From Lingula anatina (taxonomy: Eukaryota; Brachiopoda; Lingulata; Lingulida; Lingulidae): 47,377 bases of DNA. This document shows positions 20,592 through 34,800 of the stretch, piece by piece; position 1 is the stretch's first letter; each line of letters begins with the position of its first letter. The stretch is from NCBI RefSeq assembly GCF_001039355.2, contig NW_019773723.1, positions 1 through 47,377 of the forward strand. Direction: 5' to 3'. The notes below the pieces were generated by a model. It saw only the letters and a list, made by a program, of their open reading frames with translations. It was not told the DNA's origin and made no database searches. The position numbers were made by a program, and so were the translations under genes.

Positions 20592-23500
20592 CTGGAAAAT
20601 CATAGAATAAGACGGAGAAATAAAATTCATGTGACTGATTAGACAAATAGTATCACTTAGAGAAAAGTAAAATTTGCAACATACAAGCTAGTCCAAAACC
20701 TAAAACATTTTTTGTACTGATGCAACCATTCTAATTCTCCTGTAGTCTATCTAGATTGCCCCAGAACAGTACCAACCTGGCTGCCTGCTCTCAGGGTTGC
20801 TGATTCCACTGAGTAGTGGTGTGTAGAGCTGGTAGGGTTGGGGGAGGTCCTCTATGCTGCCTAATCTGATGTACAGGGCCCTGGACAGGTGCTCTCTGTG
20901 GTACAAGCTGCCCAGGATGACACTGCTGAAGTAGATGGGGTCCACAAAGTGACTGAGGAGGGCACCTGCAGGGAAGAGGAAGTAGCATGTCTTAATTCCT
21001 GTGCAGGCTAAACTAGTAGAATTATAGAGAAAATCAACAAATCTTATAAACCAGATAGGAGGCAAAACACTTAAGATGAGACCAATTTCCCACGTCATTT
21101 CATCTCACACAAACTTTTCACATTTTTTCTTGTGCAAGGATCATAACATTATATACATGACCAGCCTATCTTGTCTCAATGCTCTAACTGTATGCTAGGA
21201 AGAGTAATTGCCAGTGCTGACATCTTCGTACCTTGAACACCAAGAACGTTCCACCGTGCCAGCTTGTCACTGCAGGACATGGTGAGAAGACGCTCCCCCT
21301 GAAGTACACCGTCCCACGTCTGTACTGGAGAGTTGGCTTTCACTGGAATGGTGCCTGGAAAAAAAGACAAAGTTCACATCAGTTCCATCTTATGACCAAC
21401 ACAGAGCAGCTGCAGCATTGTCTCTGGTTGTAGATTTTACTGTCCTTTATCTTCACTAAGTTCAGAATTCTATCACGTATATGGAGCTTACAAAGTACAT
21501 GCTTTAAAGCTTCACAGCAATTACTTGACATGAAATGTTACATCTAAAGACTTCTCAGTCCAACAATATGAAAACCTCTGAAGAAGATTTCTGTAAATTT
21601 TCAAAAAGCTTAGAAGTTATATTAGTTTTTTTTTTTTTTTTGGAAAAAAGCAGATTCTATTCCGCAATGTAAATTTCTCCATTATAAAACAAAGTTCCAT
21701 CTAAAAAGTTCTCAGGTCAATGTCATTTTGACCTTTAACCTTTTTTTTTGCGTGGAAATAAAAAAGAACCAACAAAATGGTCCCCTCACCTTCTCCAGAT
21801 TCGATCTTTGTCCTTAGCTGCCCTCGCGCCCGTCTGTTAGGATGGCGGTCAGAATTGTCATCCTGACCCAATTCATGGGGCGAGAATATTCTGGCATCCC
21901 CACAGGGGCTGGTGCTTATATACAGGTGAAAATTGACGTCATCTTTCAGACGGTAGCCACCGCCATCTTTGGGGGCAAAGATGCTCTCTTCACTGTTCTC
22001 ATTATTTACATGGAGCTTTAGTTGGGAGTAGAAATAGCGCAGTAAGCAGCGTCGTGCGATGATCTCTGCATGACAGTCGTTCAGTCCATACCCGTGATCG
22101 TTGATGTGTTCACCGTTGATGCATTTTGTTCCTGTTGACAGTGTTATTACCTGGAAAGTTAATAACTGTGCAAATAACAGATGTGCTGTGAGACAATTTG
22201 AAAATCAGAAATGTTCTGAAAAATTTTCCATTTAACAATACATTTTATCAAACTTATTCCCTTTGAGTGTCGTAACATACAGCTTACGCACATTCATTAG
22301 ACATCTGATAAATAAGCTTTCACTTCCGCTATATTCCATTATATTTCACTTCCATTATATAGTACAGCAAACTATCACCATTTATCATTATTTAATTTGC
22401 ATGTATGTTAAACATAATGCCTGTTGAATTTTCTCCAAATTTTAAATGTGACTCCCAGACTCCTCCAGAGGAACCCACCTTTCCCGGCTCGTCTTTCCGT
22501 GTCTGAACTATTCCAGCCAGGACTTTACGGCGCGACTGGGGGGTTGTCATGTTGTTAGTCAGCTCCGCAAACTTCTCGTGGACTGCGCCAACAACAAGGT
22601 CGGCAAGTATCGCTGGCGCAGTCCCAGAGAAGTTGGGCCCCACTACCGGCTGTAGAGCTGATAAAATAAAATGAAACATCAGGATATTAAGATATCTTTG
22701 CCCAAACATTCCTGCTTGTAAACATGGGCTACGTGACGAGCAATGCCTTTTTAGTCTATCATCCTCACAACTGGCTGGCAAGTGATTTTGTATCAAAAAT
22801 TTTTTGAAAGATGATTTTGTCTGGGTATACCCAGTATAGAAAGATGACAGCAGTTTTAACTTGTGCCTTTAAATATTAATCAATAAGACCTATTTGTGAA
22901 CACTATCACTATAAAGACAGATTGCGCAAATGCCATTACAAGAAAAGAACATATGACAATGTTCTGACTTATGAGGCCCTATGCTCAAGGGACCCTTTTA
23001 CTGCTTCATTAAGTTTTCAGTTGTATTTCTTCTTACCGCACTTTTAATTGCAGAATCACTAACATTCATTGAATGAGAACATAAATGTAAATTAAGGATA
23101 ATACCAATCATTTCGGCTATGTGGAATATGAGACGCATTAGCAAAGGACGTAATGTAAAATATTGGCAAAATATCTCACTTCACTTCTGCCATAATTGTA
23201 CAGAATTCCCTGTAATCAGAGACAATTTTTTCTGGTCATTGCCCAAATGAGCTTAACTAGATTCAACAATTGGAAGCTAAATCTTTAACTTGACTAGAAT
23301 GGTCCACTTGTTAATATCCCTTTGGACTTAAGATACAGAATTTTTTTAAGGAATCATTTCAACAATGTGCCAGATGGACAAATAAATCCTCAGAGAGCTG
23401 GCAACAACATGTTTGCAACTAAGAAATTTCTAAATATATTTTCATTGCTCTGAGTTTATTATCCTGCATGAATGGTGCACATGAAAGGGCACCCTCCCTC

Positions 23501-26500
23501 CCCCAATAATAATAAAAACCCTGATAAAAATGGGTGCTCACATACACTGTTTGTGCAAATACAACACCCAAGTATGTTAAGCATAAAAAAAAATTTCAAT
23601 TTTTGGATGGAAAATCTGCAGGCTTGTTTTGAAGCAATTCTGCAGCAAATGGGACAAACCATGTGACCAATTTGCTGCAGACTAGCTCTCTGTAAACACA
23701 CAATGTACACTGGAGAGCAAAAGCAACACAACTTAAAATATCACATATCTAATATACTGCAAAATCTGGTTATTAAAAAAAATTTAAGTGTTAACCGACA
23801 ATCTGATCATTTTTTTAAGTAAAGTATTTACATATACTCTTTAAGATGTAAAGATAATTCAAATTTAAATCATTTAGTACATGTCCATAACTATTATGCC
23901 ATAGAAGAGAACTACATAAAATATTTCAAACAGAGGGTTTTTGGAGATTCAGATTTTCAATGAGAGTTCTAAATATAAAGCTCTACATAAACCAGATTAA
24001 GCAGTAATGTTTGTAGTGTGCTGCCAATGCTCTCATAACACTGTGGAAGACATACACACTGGCGTAGTCTGGTAGCACACTTATGTCTGTGTGGATACAG
24101 AACTCAAAGTATGAGCAAATAATAAGATGAATAAAAAAGAAATATTAATCTATGAAACTATAATGACTGTTATTTGGTCCCGATGAAAAGGAATGGATTC
24201 TTTGAAAAGTGCAATGCGCTAAACAAAATTAAAATTTGATATTATTTGAAAAATGAAAATTAGGTTGTTTAACTACAGGCCATTTAAAGGGGTAAAAATA
24301 AAGAAATAATGTTCACTACATAAAACTAAAAAACTGAACTTTTCTAAAAAAAGACTTAGTCAAAGCATCTATGTGCGAAGTGTGATAAAAAAGCGATGCT
24401 ATAAGAAAAAACTTGTGCAGGTCTTCTAGAAAAACAAAAAAATTTAATAAGATCCACAGACAGAAATGTTACACCAAACTACACTGCATATATGTCTTCC
24501 AGTTGTCAACATTCTGCACACCAGGGGGAGCTGTTCTTAAGGAAAGATGGCTGACTAAAGCTTCAAACAAAATCCCTGAGGAAACAAGATCTCATCTTTA
24601 GATACCAGTATTTGGCAAAATTTCTCTAACATCCTTGTTTTTCTTTTTGTGTCAAGATCTTATCTTCATCAGTGTTTATTTCTTTTGTTTAAAATTGTCT
24701 CAACAAACAAAACAAGAACCAACAGAGAAAAGATGCCAGGCAGAGTGACAAAAGCTGAAATGAGTGAGAACAGAGCCCCCTGGTGTGAAGAATGCCTGTG
24801 CTGTAGCTCTACCTGGAGCCTGGGAGATTTCCAAGTTGAAGATCTTGCTGAGAGCAGCCTGAGCTGCATGCGCCTTGGCAACTTTTTTGTTTCTCCCCGA
24901 ACCCTGAAATGTCTCTCCGTCCACCGTCACTTCCATAGTGAAGCTCTTAGCGTGGCTCTCTCCCATTTCAGAGACAAACTCATATTTCAGTCCTGGCCGC
25001 TGCTCGTTAAGAATCATGACGGGATTTTTCCCAGAAGGCTGGGGAGGGATAGGCTTTGGCAGCCCAGACCCATTTAGCGAGGCAGGGGCTGGGTGCATAG
25101 CGCCATCTATATTTAGAGCTACCTGTGTTCCATTGCCGTTCTGGTTGTCCCCATGCTGCTGGTTGGACTCAAAACTATTGAAGATGAGATCAGCATTTTC
25201 TGCTGCATCTGACGTAAAATCTGCATTGGTCACCATTTGCTTTCCCATGGCCTGCATTGCCTCTGATGCATTGGGAAACTGGACAAACGACCGAAGGGCT
25301 TTCTCTGCGGCATTGAGCTTGGCCCTCTTTTTAGTGTTCCCGACACCTTCAAATGCCTGTCCGTTCACCTCCACAGAGATAATGAAAGTGGGTGCATGCA
25401 CAGGGCCGCTCTGCGACATCACTTTGTACTGTAGCCCAGGCTTGATTTCATTAAGTTGCATCAAGGCGTTTTTGGGGAGAGGAGGACCTGATGTCTTCTT
25501 CCTCTTTTTCTTCTTCCCCCCACCATCTAGCTGATCTGGAAATGGTCGCTTTCTGCCTCCTGGCAGCATCTCGATGTCTCCGTCTGAGTCTTCCTGAGTT
25601 GGTATGTCCTCTGCCTGACCTTGTTCTGCTTCTTGACGCTGTTTCTTTATTTCTTCGTCTATGAAATCAGGCTGCGGTTCACCTGAAATGATAAGACAAC
25701 ATAAGATTAAGATAAAGAGTGAGACTAAACATTAACATTACATAAGATTTAGTATTACCCTGACTTTGGTAAAATAATTGTAGCAGGTGCTCAAAAAGTT
25801 TTATGTAGCAGCAGGTGGAACCCGACAGCATCATAATTCTTATTGCAGGAATACATTGCTTCCTGTTACAAAAAAATCCTTCTTAACATGTCTACAGTGA
25901 ATTTACATTTTAGGCATCCTTCTCTGTTGTATCTGTAGCAAGGTATTTCCCAGAGAGCCCTCTAGCCATCATTTGGACAGCCACTGGGCTCAAAAGATGG
26001 CCTATATTTTCAAAGACAGCTGGATCCTTTAAGAAATTTCTGGGGAATGACGGTATATTTGTAGTTGGACTCCCTGTAAATTGGTGACAAAATCAGAGAT
26101 CAACATTTTGGACACCCTGTATCCCAAACCCTGGGGAAACCCTCTAATCTGTTGTGATAGAAAATACTATACACTTGGTTAAAACTATTCTCAATACATG
26201 CAGAGAAACGATTCAGAACCATGTTGATTCTTGTCACCCCAGAAGAGACCTTTTAATCGGCAACCTAAGCATGGACGTAATGAATTCTTACATCATAGGT
26301 CTTATCTCACTCAGAGCTGGGTATCTACACTGGAATTTGTACCTTAGATATGCAAACCTTGTTTTGAAATGAACAATAATTAAAATACATATTGCAATTT
26401 TATAACTGGCCAAAGTCAAATGTAGTCTGAAAACCCTTTAGAACAGATATATATAAGTGATATTTTTTTCTTATTTAGATTAGAAATGTTGTCATCGGGC

Positions 26501-27591
26501 TTTGTCACCTGGGTTAACAATGAAATTAAAATATGTATGTTAATAAAAAAGTAGATCACCACTCATAAATAGACCCTCTAATTGAGTTCTAAATTGGATA
26601 CCAAGCATCAAAGGAAGTCTTGAAATAAAGAAAAATTATTCTTCACTCAATGATGGATCCCCGTAATCCATCATCACTTTTAAGGTTAATGGAATAACTG
26701 AAACCTAATTAAGCCCTCTTTGCCTAATTCGTCTTCCCATTATATTTTTCATCACCTAAGGCAAAAGATTAATGTGCTGTTATCTTCTATCTTCAGGTTA
26801 AGTCACAGTGTGATCAGTCAAAATGATGGCTCATTTCTCATCTTCATAGTTGAATTAACTGGAGTAATTACCTGTCTATCTAAACAGAAATGTACATTTT
26901 AAGATTCCAAATCACAGGACTCTGAATGTATAGACTTGTCATTAAACATGTTATTTACTAATATTTAAAATAACACCTGAATACTAAGAGGATCTTTCTT
27001 AAGCAATGGGTTTTAATCCCTGGAGGAGGCAATCTTGTATATTGATACCACAGTGACTGTTTTTAATTGTAATTCAAAGAATGTGAGACACTCTCGTCAA
27101 ATAGGTACTCTTATTTTACAATAATCTTTTATTTGTAACATGTTCACATTATTGCCAATTTCCTTAAAAACACACAATTACAGAAATCATCTGGGACATC
27201 CAAACATTTCACGAAAAATTAGTTAAACTGCAGCAATCTTCTTGATTGACAAGCTCCATCACTTTGCAAGCACTCAACCTAACCATGTAAAATCACTTGC
27301 CTATTTCCCACAGCAGCAGAGAAATTACATGAAATGCCTGCATTAAAATGGATCACTTTATCCAACAGCAAGCATCAGATTGAATTAAGCCTGCTCCCTG
27401 GTACTTAAAATGATCAATACATCACATGATGCATCATTAACCTACGAGACAACAAACCAGTAAAAAAATTGTATCATATCTCTCTCTGTCTGCCTCTCTC
27501 TCTCCTTTTCTCCCTCCTCTCTCTCTAAACCCCTACACACATTCTCTCTCTCTCTCTCTCTAAACCCCTACACACTCTCTCTCTCTCCACC

Positions 27592-27622
<31 letters not shown>

Positions 27623-28785
27623 CAGACTCTCTCCTGAAAAAGAGAGATCTCACCAAACCCTGTCCTTCTCATACATCAGTTCACCAGACCTTGTCCCAGT
27701 AGAATACCTCTAAAAACACGACAGCAAGAGTACATGTGACTGCCCGTATCTCCAGGAGATAGAGGCACAAAGTCAACTGTTTGATTGCCAGCACAGATCT
27801 TAACAACACCGCACAGGTGGAGATAACACTATTTATCAAAATATTGGGAGATCTGCTAGGGTAAAATGGAGGATACATTCCTGAGAGGTCCACATTTCCC
27901 TTACCTATATGTCATATGTCTGGAGATGAAATCACTGGATTTTCCCACATTTGTGCCAATAAAACTTCTTTTGCAGAATTCAATTTTCTAAATGAACAAC
28001 TTAGTTTTATGTTTCTCAATAACATGCAAACTACAAGCAAGGTCTGCAAATAAATATCTGAGTAATTTCTGACATAATTCTGACATTTTTTCAAGAAAAC
28101 TTCCCCTACAGTATTCAATTTTCAAAGTTAAACAACTTGGTCCCTAACTAAATCACTCACTTACTTTTGGAGGTCTGATCAGTTCATCTCTCACCTCAAA
28201 ATATCAGGTATGACAGCTACAGCAATCCTAATAACTTGAACTATAGGCAGTTACAAGTAGACATCTTACCTTGCAACCCGTAACTGATGAAGGAGAAGCA
28301 AACGTCAGACTCATCAAATGTTTCCTGCCAGCTATACCAGATTATCACCTTCCTTGTAGCTAATTATAATTACCAGATAGTACATGACTATGTTTCATAT
28401 TCCATTGCAAGAAAAAACAAGTTTATATATTTTGAAAGTGGAAAAATTTGAAAGACAAGCTACCAACTTAAAAATCAATATTTCAAAACTTACAAACAAT
28501 TAGCAGACTTCTTTAAAATATTGAAGCAGCAGCCAGTTTAACCAATATATAACTGTGTGGATAGTTTTGCCTAGATAAGTATCAATATATTAATCATAAT
28601 ATGTGGGAAATATATAAACTAACTACAAAACCATATTTTCACAGGACAATCATGCAGAATAACTGACATCAATTAACATGCCTGGGTTTCCAGATGAATT
28701 GGGTCCAACTACCTCAATTCACCCCATCTAAGAAAGCTGTCTATATACATACATACATACATACATACATACATACATACATACA

Positions 28786-28821
<36 letters not shown>

Positions 28822-31800
28822 TATAAAACTAACTTGGGGTCCACTCTAGTCTCTCTGCTGTCCCACCTACCAACACTATTCCTGTGGAGAACTAATCATA
28901 ATCATATGGCCTGCTGAGATGACTAGACTAAGGACAACTCAACTTGACCCTGAACACGACTTGGTATGTTAGCACCAACCATACTGCAGTTTTACAATGT
29001 CATTATTAAACATTAAACCACGGCTAGCAAGTAGAACAAAAGACTCAACCGTGCTGTATTCGACATACAAGCACGTCATGTACGAGTGCGTTCCACGGTC
29101 TGTTGCACTACTAGTGTAGAAGCCAATCAGAGGCCGTGGTTTAAGCCAGATACAACACTCGTCGCCGAGCTGTACGTGAAAATTACTCGTGTATTGTCTC
29201 GCCTGCGGCTCGCCAATACACTCGTAATATTTCACGTACAGCTCGGCGACTCGTATTGTATCTATCACATATCATTACATATTCTGTCATGTTTTGCCTA
29301 GCTGGAGTTAAATACACACACAAAGACTAACCTGAACAACTTCTCTCCACAGCCAACAGACTGCAATGCTGCTATACGGTAATTATTCTGTATAACTGAA
29401 CAGAACAAATTAAGAATATCTACCTCAACTTCCACATAATGAATAATAACTTTTCAGAAGTTCTGAAAAGGAACACTGCTCAGTTTAGAAAGACTTGTCT
29501 TCAAATAACTTAAATTGAAATATTGGCACAAACGAAGGGTTTGAAACTAAAGAGATAATACCATACTTTCAAGTTATGTCACCGGTAGTTCTATCCAGGA
29601 GAGCATCTGATATGAGCCCAGCCCGTGTTTGCCCACACTATCTTACTGATGAGCTTCTTAAGGTGGATTAACACACAAACATACTCTGCTAGGTCAACTT
29701 GACACCTTAACATATCAATAGATTTATCTCCTAATTGACTTATACTGCACCTTGGTCTGATGAATACCATAAGTTTTTAGCCTAATAAATATAGCTAATA
29801 GCTTTTTTTTTAGTGTAAATTATAAATGGTTTCCAATGAGAGTTTAAGATTAAAATATTGTAGTCATTTTAATGATTTTAGTATATTAGCCATTATTGTA
29901 AGGTGCCTTGAGATAGAATGTAAGGCGTCATATAAGAATTTTATTATTAATATTATTATTATTACTAATATTATATGATGATGATAACAATTTACAGAAT
30001 TTTTAGACAAAAAGAAGAAACTCAAACATTTTACATTTTTCTAAGCCAATCACAGCACCACCTTCAGTAACTGGCGATAATATTATTTGGTTTCTGAGGA
30101 CTGGCAGGGGTCACTGACTGACCAGTCTTTATGTCTATCCACTTCAACTGCTTGGTTAATGTTGATTGGCACACAGCTAATGGACCTACTGCTGAGCTTT
30201 CAACTTTTTTTAACCCCTAGTTAATGATCTTGTTTGATTTTGACCTCAGGACAGAGGGTTTCTGGGTCTTTCTCACACAAGGACCAATATGTGGTGAAAT
30301 ACTGAGAAATATCCATGATGTTTAGATCTTTGCTAAAAGTTACATAATCACATCTAGAACTGTTCCCCACAGAAATCTGTTGGTGATTTTCACTCACTGC
30401 ATATTCAGTTTAACATTTTACAGAGCCAACAAAACTTTTATTTCACATTTCTCACAATAAGTTGTGTTTCAAGTGGATATAGGTTGATACAACTAAGAAC
30501 TTCACACCTCAGTAGTGTAACTGCTGTCAGCTCAACATGCACAGAAAATGAGAGCGTCCAGAAAATGGAACTTCAACATCTAAGGCTTGGTACAGGTCAA
30601 CAGATCATGATTTGATGCAGTTGTAAGTCTTATCAACTGGTTTTGAGTTGTCCTGATGAGAGAACTCACACTGCACATTTATATAATTAACCTGAGACAT
30701 GGAGAGTGTTTTTTTAACCATTTTGATAAAAAAATGCAAATCGATACAAGACTAAGTGGTAGATTCTTCATTGATTTTTTCATTCTTGCCTTCAACAGAT
30801 CAAACATTAAGAGAACTACTTTGCAAAAGCGGCAAATCTAATTTCTTCTCCTCTAGTTGAACTTCCCAAACACGGAGCAGACGATGAATCAAAGTCAATA
30901 TAATTATACATAATCTTCAGACGATGATGTTGGAGAACTCAGCAGTTCTTTCTGTGTCGCCAGGAGAGTAATTACAGTCTTATGGAGAGATAACTCTTCT
31001 ATAAATCATTACTTCAGAGACAGTGAACAACATAATGATTTGGGCAAATGCTGGTTGTTAGTGAAGCCTGCATCCCCCCCCCCCCCCGAATACCCTGAGT
31101 ACGCTACATATTGCAATTAACCAAGGCTAAGTAACACTTGTTAACTGAAGAGTGACAATCAAAATCTGCTAAATGGTTCACGATTATAAGGTAATGACTT
31201 AATTTCTTTAATGAGGAAAATTACGATTTTTAAAGGCACTGTATATTTTAAATCATTAATTTTTAAAATTAGAACATTTCTATTGTGTGATAGCAGCAAA
31301 GATGAAATGCAGACTACCCTATGGTTCTGCTCTATGAAGTAAAACCAACACTCATAATACAGAAACATACCTTCAATAATTCAATTATTACAAATTGCGT
31401 ACTGATATCTGAAAGATAGTTTTTCCCCATTGAAGAGATTGAGTGTTACCATAAATGAATTCAAACCCAATTTTCCTAGTTCTACAATTGCCAAGAATTC
31501 AGTTTGTATAAATCAAGTGATTACTTCCCATTCTGAAAACCCTTCTTCTTGCTATACTGATAAATTGTGATCCCCTCATGGTAATAACCAAGTAATTCTA
31601 TTAGAGAATGATGTACTATCCTCCACAGGTGCTTCCAGCAGTCATTACAGCAGAATTCAACTAACTGATGGAGATTTCATCACTGAAGCATTCCCATCAT
31701 GGCTAAGACTTAAAGGCAATCAGCAATCATTAACTGTTACTGCTCAAAGTAAGGACATACAGATGACAAGACGAGCAGACTGTATGAGACTGGAAGTGTA

Positions 31801-34800
31801 AAGCTCTGGCCTAATAAACATGGCCTAATAAACAGACTGGGCATTTGCGAACTCAGCCTCAGGTTTGTGAGCACAAATGCCTAAATTAATGACTTGAGCC
31901 ACAAATTAAGAGAACCAATGTTAAATTAGTAGCCTCGCGTTCAGTGATAGGACCCACAAATGATATATCCAGATTGTTTGTGTGGTTCATCACTGTGCTC
32001 ATGGCCACTAAGACCCACTCCCAGAGATAAGATCGATCCAACTAGATCGACCTAACTCTCTGGGGGTTCACGCTAAATAGCTGTCAGCCGAGCGGGCACG
32101 AAAGATAATTACCCCCTTACAGCTTGTAGTAGGCGGGACGGACATTTAAGCCAGATAATCTGACAGTAATCTAGTGAGACTCCCCACGGAGATAGATCGA
32201 TCTAAAATATATGGGAATGCGCCCTAATTTTACGTTGCGGTGATTGATTTGTAGCTTGGTCCATTTGTGCTCTCATATCTAAGACTCATGTTTGCAAGCA
32301 GCAATTTTCATTATTTCTGAGGCTTGAACCTGGACTGGAGGTAGGCAGACAGTGAACAGGTGCCCGCCATGCCTATAATTCCTATAATTTTCCATATTTT
32401 CTTTGACCAAAGTGCTTTATCTTAAGAACACTAGAAGCTGAGCCAACAGTTGGCAGAGTAAGCTGGACTGAAGGTAGGCAGAAAACAGGTGCTTGTCATG
32501 CCTTCCATTTCTATAATATTCTGAATTTTTTTCACACAAAAATGTTTTATCTTTAGAACATAGTATTGAAATGTGCCAGCAAACAGTGGCTGACAGCTCC
32601 TTACTTTAAATAACAGAGAATGTCTTAAATTATAAATATCCACGGTGTACATATGACAGCACAGTGAGGAACATGACAAGGTAATACTAATGTGATATAT
32701 TTAAACAAAATATGTCAATTATATCTATTAAAGAAAATACTGTATTCTTACTTCTGAAAAGTGATCTTGGTGCATTTTTGATGACAAGTCTGCGAAGCAA
32801 TTAATGGCAAATGTTGAAAAAAAAAAAAAAAAACTACTGGAAAATGTGAGTTGTTCAAAACTTAAGGTTCACTACTGTAACAGGTGTATAAAACTCCAGG
32901 AAATCCTGCTGGTGAGAGGATGTCACTCTCCAGGTGAGAGGATGCCAAACCAGGCCAAAAATTATAGAAATATCAAAGCCTGGCAGTAGCAACCAACCAA
33001 CCAACCAACCAACCATACACACACACAATGTGTAATATAAATGTGAAATAAATGCTTTGATACATCAGAATAAGACATGCATTAAACACTTCACAGTAAT
33101 GAAGTGTCAACTGTAAAATGTTTCCAAAAATTGTTACCCCCTATTTTGGGTTGGAGTTGGGGTTGGGTTTGGGATAGTAAGCCCAACATTGGTGATTGAT
33201 TCTGAGAAGTACCTAACTACCTGACACCTGCCATATCATGTGCCTGGGCATTTCAGGCAAGTCATTGTCTCACAGTGTTAACTCACATGGTGTGAGGAAG
33301 ATTTCTATCTATAGTATGCAGGGACATTCCTCTTCCATGCAAATAAAGTGTCAACATACCATGCTGAAAGTGAAATGGTCATTAAACAGGCTGCGTACAC
33401 GCATGCTCACACCTCAGCATGCAAGCACATACTTTTGTCAATGCAAATAATCAATGCCAGGCACTCACCGTAATATTTCACCCAGCAAAAAAAAAAAAAA
33501 AAAAAAAAAATAAAAAAATTAACATTATAATTATAACATGGCAATTTCCAGTTTAAACTGTTATATCACTCTACTTCCATTCAGAATTCTACAGTTAGTG
33601 AATGCAAACGTCCCTTATTTCAAATCCACTATTTCATGCTTGTGTATACTAGTATGTCTGTCTATATCGTTATAAAATATCTCTCTCACTCCCTCTCTCT
33701 CCCCCTCTCACATACACACGAACACACACACATTGTCTTACCTTATGGAATCCTTTTGTTAATGACAATCACAACCTCATGGCAACAATGATCTCATCTC
33801 ACTCCATGTCTGACTATATCCCCCAGAATCTGAACTCTTCACCACAGCAAATAGCTCCCCCCCCCCCCCCCTCTCCTTCTGGATATAGAGACTTTTCAAC
33901 CAGAAAAGCACAACTCATTAGCAAAAGATGAAAAATATCACCACTGCCTTGGGTTGAAAAACCTCATCTATCTTTTCCATTATGCTGTCAGTAATTAAGA
34001 CCTCGTTAGGGCTTATTTATCCATTACTCATGTTAAATATTCTGTAGCTAAGACAACTGAGGCAATATCATTCTTCTTATAAGTTAAAAGAGATGATTAA
34101 CTTAGACATATTCCAGAATAGTACAGAAAATACTTCCTGTATCTGGCCAGCAGACAAAATTATGCCAATCTTCCAGCCACAGTCATAATATTTAATATCT
34201 ATACTGACAGTTTCAATTAGTTGAGGATACACTGGCACTGCCTGTAGTTGAGGATACACTGGAACTGCTAGTAGACAGGGAACTTAAACAATGTTTATCA
34301 TCTGGTTGTGATTTCAGCTTGAACCATTCTTTACATTTGTAATGATAACAACAAATCATGTGAAGTGGAAGTAATGGCAGTCTGACTCCACCCTCCCCCT
34401 CCTCCCCAATTTTCTTTTCTGGCACGCCTTCCATTATCAGCTCCAAAAAATACAGCTTTCACACGAACAAAACAAGTCAATTTCTTTTTCCAAAACAATC
34501 TTTGTCACTTCAACCTGAAAAAAGCTTCCAAATTTCTGAAAAGTGAGTAGATTCAATGTCAAAGAGCAAATATTTGTACTTGTAACTAAAATATGATACA
34601 TCATGTAAAAACAAAGTACTGGAATAATGGTATGTAGAATTATTCAGCAATTTCTCCCTATCCATTAAAAAAAATCATCCATAATTTTTCACACTATCAG
34701 GCGTGTTACAGTATCAATCTATTATCAATCCAGACATTAGTCTCTGTAAAGAGAGAGACATGAGGGTAAGTTACCCTTATTATTAGCAACCAAATTCATC

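Noticed and set aside
24938-25534. Forward-strand frame of 198 aa
   Set aside because: Antisense shadow of the ADARB1 dsRBD exon, whose reverse-strand reading matches ADAR2 closely.
33700-33790. Reverse-strand GTAAGA donor opposite 33740 as another ADARB1 5' coding exon
   Set aside because: The phase-1 frame has a stop (TAA) right at the donor, so it could at most be untranslated.
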